DNA of 64,000 nucleotides from Siphonodentalium dalli (Eukaryota > Mollusca > Scaphopoda > Gadilida > Siphonodentaliidae), in NCBI GenBank assembly GCA_032622095.1, contig CP136061.1:134937587-135001586 (forward strand). The letters are read 5' to 3'. This document shows positions 48,801 through 57,853 of the stretch, one piece after another (position 1 is the first letter of the stretch; each line of letters starts with the position of its first letter). Made by a program: the position numbers and the translations under genes. Under the pieces are notes generated by a model that did not search any database, was not told the origin of the DNA, and was given only the letters and a program-made list of their open reading frames with translations.

Positions 48801-49234
48801 AGATGAATAATCCGAATAAACGCTCTCAAATTACTATTTCGTTATCTTCGGGGATAAAAACATATTTGATTTGAGTCGAGGAACCCACCCATCAAAGACC
48901 AGAGTGATCAGATATCGATTTTTGAATTTGTTTATTTCTCGAGATGTGATGTTATTGGTTGCCTTGTAAAAAGTCGACCAAATTGCGGATGAAGATGGGT
49001 AACTCTAAAATCAAGTGGCTTTGGGGTTAGATATATTGACAATCCGGCCATATTTCGTTGAACAAAATGTTGATAAATAATACGTTTTGGACAATTTTAT
49101 ACTATAGTTGATTGTGGTTAGCATTATTTTTGGGCAATTCACCGATTCTGATAACTGAAGGGGCATTTCAAAAAAATGTTGTTGTTGTTGTTGGGATCTG
49201 ATTATATGGGTCCATCGAATCGGATTGAGTACCT
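48801..49234. mobile_element. TTAA MITE, family B, copy 2
   Basis: The right end is an exact TCGGATTGAGTACCT followed by TCAA. The left end begins after TTAA (48,797-48,800) as agatgaataatccga, a degraded form of the 15 bp terminal repeat. The internal body matches copy 1 throughout, for example gattcgagtcgaggaaccca and gttgataaataa. Confidence 0.8.
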
Positions 49235-49484
49235 TCAAGCACAATGGTGAACGTGCATCCTAAACATATAAATAAAAACGAAAAAACATTTAGTTGTACA
49301 CTACATAAGGGAGGAGAAAGAGTGAAAGTATACAAACAAATTGTAATTGACTAAAACCGTATGAGTTTAATGATGGTGGTCGTATATAGTATCAGAGACG
49401 TGTGGGGCAAGGTGGTTACATGGGAGTGCGTATAACCCACCCGACTTGTCGAAATGTCAACAGTTGCACGGCAATTGCATTCTT

Positions 49485-49605
49485 GACACAACATCAGTCG
49501 AAAAATTCAGATCATGCTATGTTGAAATTATTACTTATAGTTGGATTTTCCAACCAGTGTTTAATGTGAAATATTTGTTGTTTTTTTTTAACTTTCAGGT
49601 CGAAG
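49485..49605 (+). repeat. Dispersed 'acaacatcagttg' repeat, copy 3
   Basis: Shares cacaacatcagtcgaaaaattcag and ccaaccagtgtttaatgtgaaat with the copies at 16.5 and 39.6 kb. Confidence 0.6.
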
Positions 49606-49749
49606 ACAGCGCTAGATTTTCTTCCCATGGTCTATAAGTGAAGGTTTTAATACGCGACCGCTGATTACAAAATTTGAACGGGCGCAAACGAAACGATCTC
49701 AAAATTGGATCACATACCCATCTACCCGATAAAATGTTGGTGTCTTCAT

Positions 49750-49767
49750 GGGGGGGGGGGGGGGGGG
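49750..49767 (+). repeat. G18 tract
   Basis: Eighteen G in a row inside otherwise mixed sequence; overlapping frames give spurious poly-Gly. Confidence 0.9.
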
Positions 49768-52168
49768 TTCCGGGCACGTATGCCGGGATGGGTGGGTGGT
49801 CGATGGGACCAACAAACATTTTTTTCCGCAATTCAAATTTTTTGTCCTGCAAGTCTTTTTGACTGTTTTTGCAATGAGTTTGGCTTAAACCACCTTAGAA
49901 ATTCAATATTAACATAACTGAAAAATTTCATGATGATCAGACAAACAGTATAACCTGTAGCCCATGCTAATGGATTGAATTTTGAAATCCAAGTTTTTTT
50001 GACCGAATGACCCCAAAATGACTCGTTCCTATTTACATGTCAATGTTAACATCCATGACAAATAGTATGCACATAAATTTATATACAGTTGTTTACAGCG
50101 AATCCCCCCCCCCCACAAATCTCTGTTTTAGTGTTAAAAGGGTGTAATGTTGTAGGGTCGGGTCTAGTTTTCAAACCCGAAATGTATATGTGGTAGAGTG
50201 GTCAATTCCTACAATCATCACATGATTATACGTTGAATAATAAAAATAGCGTATAAAATAATTATTTAATTGAAGAATATCATTGTATTCAACATGCAAG
50301 CATATACTATGATATAGTCTATAATGCGCCGATTCAGTGGTTGTATTCACATGCATAAGTACAGCAGCCCAGAGCTATGTTAACAGGGAGAGTCCAGAAT
50401 CTGGCCTAAAATGGGTTAAATTCCGAAGTTGGGAATCCCAATAGACGTCAGCTATAGTAAAGGGATGACTTTCGGTTAACTCCCAAGTAAGTAAAACGCA
50501 CCGCCTGTACAGGTGGTGACTAAATGCCACTATAGCGTAAACACCGTGCCCAAAATGCCGAAGTATAAGTCCCCGGTAAGACTAAAATGCCGTAAATCGA
50601 AGCGTCAGGTAAGACTAATTAGTTCCGCCAACGTAGAATTACGTCATGAGACGTGAGTGGCCAACATAGTCATCAAAGTTCCTATTCCGGTAACGATAAG
50701 CACCCAAATTGTGCATTAAGTGTCGACAAAGGCTGTATACGGGTTATGCGCCAGAGAGTGGTCTGTTTCAAAAAGTGACCCCTTGACGGTTGGGCGGGTC
50801 CTTTTATACCCATGCAGTGACCCCATAGGGGGTCACCAGCCTGACAACCAACGGACTAGGGGTCACCCGCGAGCCCGGAGTCTCAGAGTTGCTGACTGCC
50901 GTTGAGACTACTGCACGCGTCATAGCTTGACAACGAGATATGACGTAGGCGTACCTCGTTGCATCCATGTACCTACAGTAAACAAGGAAAATGGCTGCCT
51001 AGCGGAACAAACACTGAATTTACGCATGGATAAATATGAATTACATTGAAACATATAATCTATAGCAATTGAATTAGCAATGAACAGAAGTAATGTAAAG
51101 GAGTTTATATGAGAGAATAGGTAATTACGTGAATTAAGCCCAATAAAGTGGGTGGTTTTGGAAAAGATAGAGAGTAAATTTACGAAAACGAATGTAGCAC
51201 GAATTGCGCCTGGGAAAATCCCAAAATTAGAAAACTTAACTCCGTTACAAGGGGGTGGGTGTCAAAAAATGGTCGGGGAAATTTTGACGCGGGGGTGGGT
51301 GGGTCCCAAACAAGGGTCGAAAGAAAAAAAATCATCATACGTGCCTGAAAATTGTTTCCGACCCCACCCCCTGGTGTCTTAGGCAATATAGTTATGGAGT
51401 GGATCATTCATTCGAAAAATATAAGAAACAAAACACGCATTTTCAGCGATGTATTGCCGAATCTTCTGCGTACATGTATGTATGTTTTGAGATACTTCGT
51501 ACCAAATTGTGTATAATACATACTATTGTGGTTCGAATGAGCCGTGCATGTCCGTTTAACATCATCGCATTGCAATGTCCCACTAACATCGCTAAATCAG
51601 CAGGAACCACCAACATCATATATAAATGTAAACGCATTATAGTTGGACCAATAAAAGTCTTGACCGATGTGTTTTTGTCCAATACCCCTCCGTCGTACAT
51701 GCAATGAGGGTCCTGGTGGCTCAGCTATATAGGATCTTCAGATATAGCAATACACCACTTGTGAAGGGGTACTGTCAAATTTATTCTTGGCATAAGCCCC
51801 ATGAATCATTAATTCATTTTATATCTGAGTTATGCCCATTGGTTTGCACACATAACGTCCGATTTTAACAATTTTTTTACTAAAATTTACAATTTCAACC
51901 CAAAGCAGACCACCATAGAGCGGATGTCGCCGCATAAGCTTCTTCTATATTATACTTGATAGAGCTATGATTGACATATTTGAAATTGAAAAAATATCTT
52001 ATTGTAGCATTTAAAAAATTGGGAGATAAATCGGGATATTGTCTTATAGCCAAACACATGGAGTCAGACTGCACTAAATATGAAAATCATGTTATTATAC
52101 GTCTCCAAATTTATTACTTTATTGTGAACTTCCACCGCTTTGTAATATATAGTTAAACCATCCAACCA
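49768..52168. other. No gene confirmed; one locally GC-richer stretch
   Basis: From about 50,740 to 50,960 the sequence is GC-richer than its neighbours and contains ggtccttttatacccatgcag, a TATA-like element. It could be a host promoter or first exon, but no exon is recognisable. An 11-base C run lies at 50,104-50,114. The rest has no supported feature. Confidence 0.35.
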
Positions 52169-53927
52169 GTAGTGCCATATTCACTCCTTGCATCCCCGAA
52201 CTGTGAGTTTCGGTGGCACTGTGTGTAACGGCTCACCGGCGGGGAAACAGCTTTCACCATTCATGGCTCCCGGTTATGCTACGCGCAGCTTGTTGTTCGC
52301 TACGTGCATCTCATAAAAGTTCGAATAGTGCTATGAACGTACCCAAAATACAGCCGTGTACATCGACGGAAATTCAATTTTCGAACACTTGAACCAAACA
52401 TATTGCGTATACATTTAGTCAGGGCGCTTGGATGTCGAACTTCGCCCATATTCAAACTCGTTTAAAGTTTTATAATATTTGGGACAAGCCCGCATTTCGC
52501 CTCAGAATTTTCAAAGAATAATCGTTTGTCAAAGATATTTACAACATTTATTGAATCAAGGATGGCTTCTTTCGTTGTGCCTATTATTGGTGTTAACATA
52601 GAAAAAGACAGCTTTCTCGAAAACAACTTACGCTAACCAAGGGGGGCGACGATGAAAGATGTTTTCCCGCCTGTGAGCCGCAATACACAGAGCCACCTCA
52701 ACGCACAGCTCCGGGTGCAAGGAGTGATATTTAGCACAGGACACACTGGCAATTATGTCCCCCAGATACTTATTCTCTCATTTATCAGACCTCCTACAAC
52801 CCTCAAAATATTGTATATACATCTACGCCAGACGACAAGACATTTGTATTGCGTATTACACACTAAATTCAAAGTTGATAAATTAACCCGAAAAGTAGTA
52901 AACTTTTACTAATTTAGGTAGTTCGTATTCATCCCACTACATTGGGAGGTTATTTTTTACTACCGGGTGGGTAGTTAAACATTCAAATACCTTGGGTAGT
53001 TAAATTAACTGCCATGGGTAGTAATTAAATGTATTACCTTTGGGGTATTTTAACTACTTTTGGTAGAAGGATGAATACGAACTACCCAGTAGTTAATTTT
53101 ACTACCTGCGGGTTGTTGGAATTTTTACTACCAACGGGTAGTTAATCTGATAACTACTATTGGTGGGAAAGCATTCTACCTCGAGTGGTTATTCTAGCTA
53201 TTAAAGGTGTCCGATCTAACCACTCAAAGTGGCTATTTGATCAACTTTTAGTTGATAATCTTGCCTATACAGATAGTAATGACCTGTGGATCAAATAACA
53301 ATGGAGAATATAATTTAAATCATATTTTTTATTAAAAAACACATTATAATACATACATAGTCCAGATCATTTATGGTTTTAGCTAGAACTAATTGCAACA
53401 CAATGTTTCTAACCAGGAATAATAAGAGAAATTAAGATATTCGATGTATCAGAAATGTTCTCACTAGGTTTTGCAATAATTTTTTTTTTTTTTGCATTTA
53501 TGTACATTTTATTGCATGGAATTCGTCTGCATTCCAGAGCTGGCGTTATGAAATGACATATTTGAGGTAATTTAACTCAATAAATTGATAACTAATCACA
53601 CTGTGGCGGTATTTACACAACATTGGCAATGAAAATAGGCCCCTATGAATCCTTGTTCTTGACTCTTTAAAATAAATGCCATTTTGGGTAATTTTTCTTC
53701 ATTTAAAGATAGAAATAGACAAAAAAATCAATGAGTGTCCAGTGGTTTGTTACCTTTGTGGTCTTTGCTACTGATGGGAGCATGCAGTAATGGGTGTATC
53801 GTTTATATGCAATTAAGTGTTTGTCCCCCTCCCCTTTTGTTATAACTATAAACTATAATTAAGGTATCTTTGTTTGTATTTGTCTTGTGGACTACACGAC
53901 ACTCCATAAATAATTCCAAAGAATATA
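52169..53927 (-). repeat. 1759 bp direct repeat, copy B (downstream of the LINE ORF)
   Basis: Identical in my reading to 57,762-59,520 with a constant offset of 5593 bases and no indel, including a 14-base T run. On the minus strand it begins immediately after the LINE's AATAAA and TA-rich end and finishes at 52,169, where the flank (…ccatccaacca) is unrelated. Internally it holds a mirrored 90-95 bp pair (52,169-52,265 and 52,645-52,738) and a 168 bp fold-back at 52,918-53,085. An 86-codon + strand frame (52,652-52,912) is present identically in both copies. Confidence 0.95.
52918..53085. repeat. 168 bp fold-back with GGTAGTTA motifs (copy in repeat B)
   Basis: A perfect 17 bp inverted repeat, gtagttcgtattcatcc / ggatgaatacgaactac, bounds a core where ggtagttaa-type words recur in both orientations. 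Similar 'gggtagtta' words continue to about 53,180. The second copy, in the other direct repeat, is at 58,511-58,678. Confidence 0.9.
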
Positions 53928-54131
53928 TATATATCTTTATTGCCTCCTCTATGGAGAGATTATATCAACATTATATTACACAAAATACATACAATTGAGA
54001 ACAAAAAAAATATACATATGTACATCCCGCCTAAATTGGGGAATATACAATCTTTAATAGACCTAGACACGGTGTCTGACTGTAGCCTTGTTGTGGACAC
54101 AATCGAACATCCGGTAGCATGTTCAATAGAG
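53928..54131 (-). mobile_element. LINE 3' UTR and TA-rich terminus
   Basis: On the minus strand the region after the stop codon runs about 200 bases to AATAAA at 53,941-53,936 followed by a TATATATA end that meets repeat B. LINEs often end in a signal plus a short simple repeat, so this is taken as the true 3' end. Confidence 0.7.
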
Positions 54132-57100
54132 TCAGTATTTCAGAATTCCCTTCACAATGTTGCAGGCATGAAGAAGGAAGACGGCAGCGTCGACGATGAG
54201 GTCTCCGACATTAGGCAGAGTATTTGTTCGTTCCAAAATGTTTACATTTCCTAGGAAGAGAGATGTAAGGGACTCCTCCGAGAGAGAAGCTAGAAACTCA
54301 TATCCCTCTATATCGTACATATCAATCACTCTTTCCCAGAATATATCACGGAGGCGAATCAACACAGCTGCACGGCACTCAAACGTTACATGTATAATTT
54401 CATTAGTATACGTCGAACCACATTGAGCACAGAGCAGGTTATTTGAGTATGTGGTTTTGTTTAGAAGGATCACAAGGTGTCGTAGTTCTCTTGAACGGTG
54501 GCGGTTCCGCGACAAGAGATACCAGACGTCCCATAGAACGAGGGGGTCCGAGTGACACTGCAGAAAGAAAGACATATCTGGATCGCTAGTAACAGATTCC
54601 AACCACTCTGCCCTGTAGTAGGTTTCGATGTGCGTTTTGACGAGGTTCTTCCATTCTTGTTTCTCTGGGAAAATCCCAATGTCAAGGAAGTCTAGAAGAA
54701 ACGTCAGAAGGTCATATTTTTCAAGGAGAGGGATCACATCCGTTACGAATCCAAATGGTCGTTTGTCGAAGAATATATACTGATGTGCCTTGAAAACGAA
54801 TAGTTCCAGTGGAATTTGATGACCAATTGGAAGCCGGATCAAATTTCCCATGAAGGAAAGCTTTTTTAAGTGAATTTCCTTCTCTATAGGCAGCATTCCT
54901 AAGAGACCCAGCGACAGTGTAGTTCGTGCTCGAACTGGCAAAAACTGACAATGTTTAACACATGTACGCAGGCTCTTCTCTAGGGTTTGAATGGCAGTGG
55001 TGCTGGTAAGCGGGAATAATTCAGCTCCGTATAAGGCTCTAGGAAACACAACAGACTTCATTATTTTAACAACAGTTCTTGGAGTGCTTGACTGTAGCGC
55101 CCGCTTTCCTGTCACAGAGAAGTAAGTCCGCCGCAGTTTATCTGACATAAGATCTGCTCGCGCTGTTGGAGTCTGAAATTTCGTCTGTAGTACGCCGAGA
55201 TGAACACACTCCGAGCGCTCAGAGATTGGTGTCCCCCCGATGAACCACGACCTAGTCTTCGAGCTGTGTTGTTGCTTCGTTTCGTTAAATACTACCACCT
55301 GACTCTTGGCTGATGAGAATTCGAATCGCCATTTCGTGCTGTAGTTGAAGCAAGTTGAAAGCATCGAGTCGAGACCATGTTTTGTGAGTGACATGATTGC
55401 TATGTCATCGGCTGTCGTAGGCGCAGCACATGTGATAGCATTAACAGATAGTCCACTGGCGTTGCATGACAGTTCTTTGATGAGGTCGTCCACGTAGACG
55501 AGGTAAAAAAACGGAGAACACACTGCTCCCTGGCGTGTACCTTGACTTATGTTTAGTTGATCAGATATACATCCGCTATATAATACCCTGCTCGTACAGT
55601 CACTGAGCATGTTGTTGATTAGGCGGAGTACTTTGCCTCCTATGCCAAGTTTATTCAATTTCAACAAAAGACCAGAATGCCAAACTTTATCAAATGCTTT
55701 TTGAGAGTCCAAAAAACAGGTATATACACGAGAGCCTTGGTCCTTGGCGTAGTTGATGGCTTCTTGTAAGACGAAGGACGTCATTGAACAACTTATATGT
55801 TTCTGGAAGCCATTTTGTAGTGAGTGTGGAAATCCAGAGAGAATAGAACTTTGAGATATCCTGTTGAGAATAACGCCCTCGAATAACTTGTACAAGACAG
55901 GTAACAATGTTATGGCGCGATAGCTGTCTGGACGGTTTCTGGGTTTCGGAGGACCTTTATATAGTGGTACTATGATGCCAATTTTCAGTTTTACGGGTAT
56001 GTGTTCAAGTGCTAGAATATGGTTATAGAACAAACATAACAGTTTTATGAACGACTGCTGTGTGTTCATGTATATAAGGTGTTCGTTTACAAGGGAGTCT
56101 GCACCTCCCGCTTTGTTGTGCCTGAGCGAACGAATAACGGTAGTAATTTCATGTACTGTGATCTCCCCGCAGTGAACATTCGGGTGATCAACTGACGATG
56201 ATAGTATGTTTTCAACAGTTCTCTCCACTTTGACCTCGAAGACAGGATCAGTGTGTCTGCTTGAAGCGAAGAGTTGTGCAAAATAGGACTTCCATCCAGA
56301 AATAATGTCACATGGATCGCGCACCACCTTGTCGTTGAAGATAATGGCGGAACCAATAGGGCATTGTTTGTCGCGATCTGCGTTCACATGTTTCCAGAAG
56401 GCAACCTGATCACATGTAGCGAAACGCTCAAGTTCGTCCAGCATGTTTTCCTGATGAATTTCGGCAGCCAGTCGAAATTCACGTCTGAACACACGTTTAG
56501 CTTCCTTGTATTCACAGTAAGTACGCGATTCAGTTGAGTATTGTCTCCCTGCTTCGATCCACGCCAGTCTTTTCGATTTCGATGCCTTATGAAGAATTGA
56601 TAGTTTGGTATTCCAATATGGTTTCAAATTATATCTAAACTGTTTGAAACCGGCAGCTAATTCGGAAGCAGCGAGAAGAACGTTTACAATTTGTTCGTAC
56701 AGATTATCCAGAGAATGACGGTCAATGTACATAGAATACACCCAGTCTAAGTTGACACAACACGACTCCAGATATGAATCATATACATGCTGATCCAGTC
56801 GCTTCCAGTTGAATAGACGTTTGGTGAACGTGCTTGGTGGAACCGCTGTTATATCTGGGAAAACCATAGTACATGCAACTGGTACGTGGCATGTAGTGTT
56901 GTCAGTGTCATCATCGAAAATGAGACACGATGTCACCATATCCGCGGACGTATCGGGCATCAGGATGTGATCAATGACGGTCGGGTTACTGTTTAGTGCA
57001 AACGGGAAGAATGTGGGCAAACCGCCAGTTAGCGCGGAGGTAGCACACAATGAGAAGTATTCCATGTCGCAGAGAAACTTCTGGAATGCACGTGAGCGAA

Positions 57101-57629
57101 CTAGATGCGTTTGTGGACACGAAAGTGACGTCGAGTCACTGAGGTGCACGTTGAGATCACCCATCACGATTACTTGACCCAGATTTAGCATCTGAACAAC
57201 ACAACTTTCCAGCGAAGTCAGACAATCCATGAAGAAACTGTCGTCGTGATTAGTGCTCGGTAGGTATGTTTGGATTAGAATAAATGTAATTTCGCCACAT
57301 TTTATTTGTATGGCTATAATTCTGGCACTGTCCGTCTCCAGGTATGTACACATATGGGCTAAGTCAGATCGTATCAGAAATGCTACACCATCACGAGTAA
57401 ATGAGATTCCTGATGATGTTGTGATCTTCCTTCCGGGTTTTGCTACTGACACATAATGATTAGAAAGTGAGTCCAGAAATGGCAAGTTCTTCTCGTCCAA
57501 CCAGTGTTCGCATATGCCTATCACATCATATACTTTGGATTTCAAAAGTTTGCATAAATATATACAAGAGGATCTAGCCCCTGTTGCGTTCCATGTTAGG
57601 AACCGAAATTGCATTTTTTGTAGAGCCAT
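54132..57629 (-). CDS. Intact LINE ORF2: APE endonuclease and reverse transcriptase, 1165 aa
   Basis: A single uninterrupted frame encodes the enzymes for target-primed reverse transcription in the nucleus. Residues about 8-255 form an apurinic/apyrimidinic-type endonuclease: TWNATG (Asn14), CEHWL (Glu41), QTYLPS, GDLNVHL (157-163), VIDHIL and CHVPVAC (His248). Residues about 480-790 form the reverse transcriptase: IVPLYKG, YRAITLLPVLYKLFE, FLDSQKAFDKVWH (Asp641), SQGTRQGAVCSPFF and TADDIAIM (Asp741-Asp742). The usual Tyr/Phe before ADD is Thr here. A C-x2-C-x9-H-x4-C zinc knuckle lies at 1067-1085, as in the C-termini of many LINEs. All catalytic residues I can check are present, so it may be active. 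There is no ORF1-like nucleic-acid-binding protein. Clade is not assigned; CR1-like and R1/Ingi-like groups are both possible. Its start overlaps the stop of the 74-codon upstream ORF. Confidence 0.95.
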   Translation of the reverse strand: MALQKMQFRFLTWNATGARSSCIYLCKLLKSKVYDVIGICEHWLDEKNLPFLDSLSNHYVSVAKPGRKITTSSGISFTRDGVAFLIRSDLAHMCTYLETDSARIIAIQIKCGEITFILIQTYLPSTNHDDSFFMDCLTSLESCVVQMLNLGQVIVMGDLNVHLSDSTSLSCPQTHLVRSRAFQKFLCDMEYFSLCATSALTGGLPTFFPFALNSNPTVIDHILMPDTSADMVTSCLIFDDDTDNTTCHVPVACTMVFPDITAVPPSTFTKRLFNWKRLDQHVYDSYLESCCVNLDWVYSMYIDRHSLDNLYEQIVNVLLAASELAAGFKQFRYNLKPYWNTKLSILHKASKSKRLAWIEAGRQYSTESRTYCEYKEAKRVFRREFRLAAEIHQENMLDELERFATCDQVAFWKHVNADRDKQCPIGSAIIFNDKVVRDPCDIISGWKSYFAQLFASSRHTDPVFEVKVERTVENILSSSVDHPNVHCGEITVHEITTVIRSLRHNKAGGADSLVNEHLIYMNTQQSFIKLLCLFYNHILALEHIPVKLKIGIIVPLYKGPPKPRNRPDSYRAITLLPVLYKLFEGVILNRISQSSILSGFPHSLQNGFQKHISCSMTSFVLQEAINYAKDQGSRVYTCFLDSQKAFDKVWHSGLLLKLNKLGIGGKVLRLINNMLSDCTSRVLYSGCISDQLNISQGTRQGAVCSPFFYLVYVDDLIKELSCNASGLSVNAITCAAPTTADDIAIMSLTKHGLDSMLSTCFNYSTKWRFEFSSAKSQVVVFNETKQQHSSKTRSWFIGGTPISERSECVHLGVLQTKFQTPTARADLMSDKLRRTYFSVTGKRALQSSTPRTVVKIMKSVVFPRALYGAELFPLTSTTAIQTLEKSLRTCVKHCQFLPVRARTTLSLGLLGMLPIEKEIHLKKLSFMGNLIRLPIGHQIPLELFVFKAHQYIFFDKRPFGFVTDVIPLLEKYDLLTFLLDFLDIGIFPEKQEWKNLVKTHIETYYRAEWLESVTSDPDMSFFLQCHSDPLVLWDVWYLLSRNRHRSRELRHLVILLNKTTYSNNLLCAQCGSTYTNEIIHVTFECRAAVLIRLRDIFWERVIDMYDIEGYEFLASLSEESLTSLFLGNVNILERTNTLPNVGDLIVDAAVFLLHACNIVKGILKY

Positions 57630-57853
57630 TATGATAGAATTAATGTTCGTACAAGTTTATGTTGTTTAACCCAGTTTGGGACTGGGGTTGAGCATTCTGT
57701 CCAGCAGGGGTGGATTTTCGAGGTGGGTCGACATTCCACGGGCGGCACATTACGCCCCTCGGTAGTGCCATATTCACTCCTTGCATCCCCGAACTGTGAG
57801 TTTCGGTGGCACTGTGTGTAACGGCTCACCGGCGGGGAAACAGCTTTCACCAT
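57629..57853 (-). CDS. 74-codon upstream ORF with TAATG overlap to ORF2
   Basis: It begins in the upstream direct repeat (57,853), crosses the repeat edge at 57,762, and ends with TAA at 57,631-57,629. The last A of that stop is the first base of the ORF2 ATG (57,629-57,627). Such UAAUG overlaps are known to drive termination-reinitiation in some bicistronic LINEs (SART1). The peptide has no recognised domain. Its first half resembles the 86-codon + strand frame inside the repeats: both contain PPVSR-x-TQ-x-H-x-N-x-Q. It may be a short leader cistron or a fortuitous frame in the 5' UTR. Confidence 0.5.
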   Translation of the reverse strand: MVKAVSPPVSRYTQCHRNSQFGDARSEYGTTEGRNVPPVECRPTSKIHPCWTECSTPVPNWVKQHKLVRTLILS

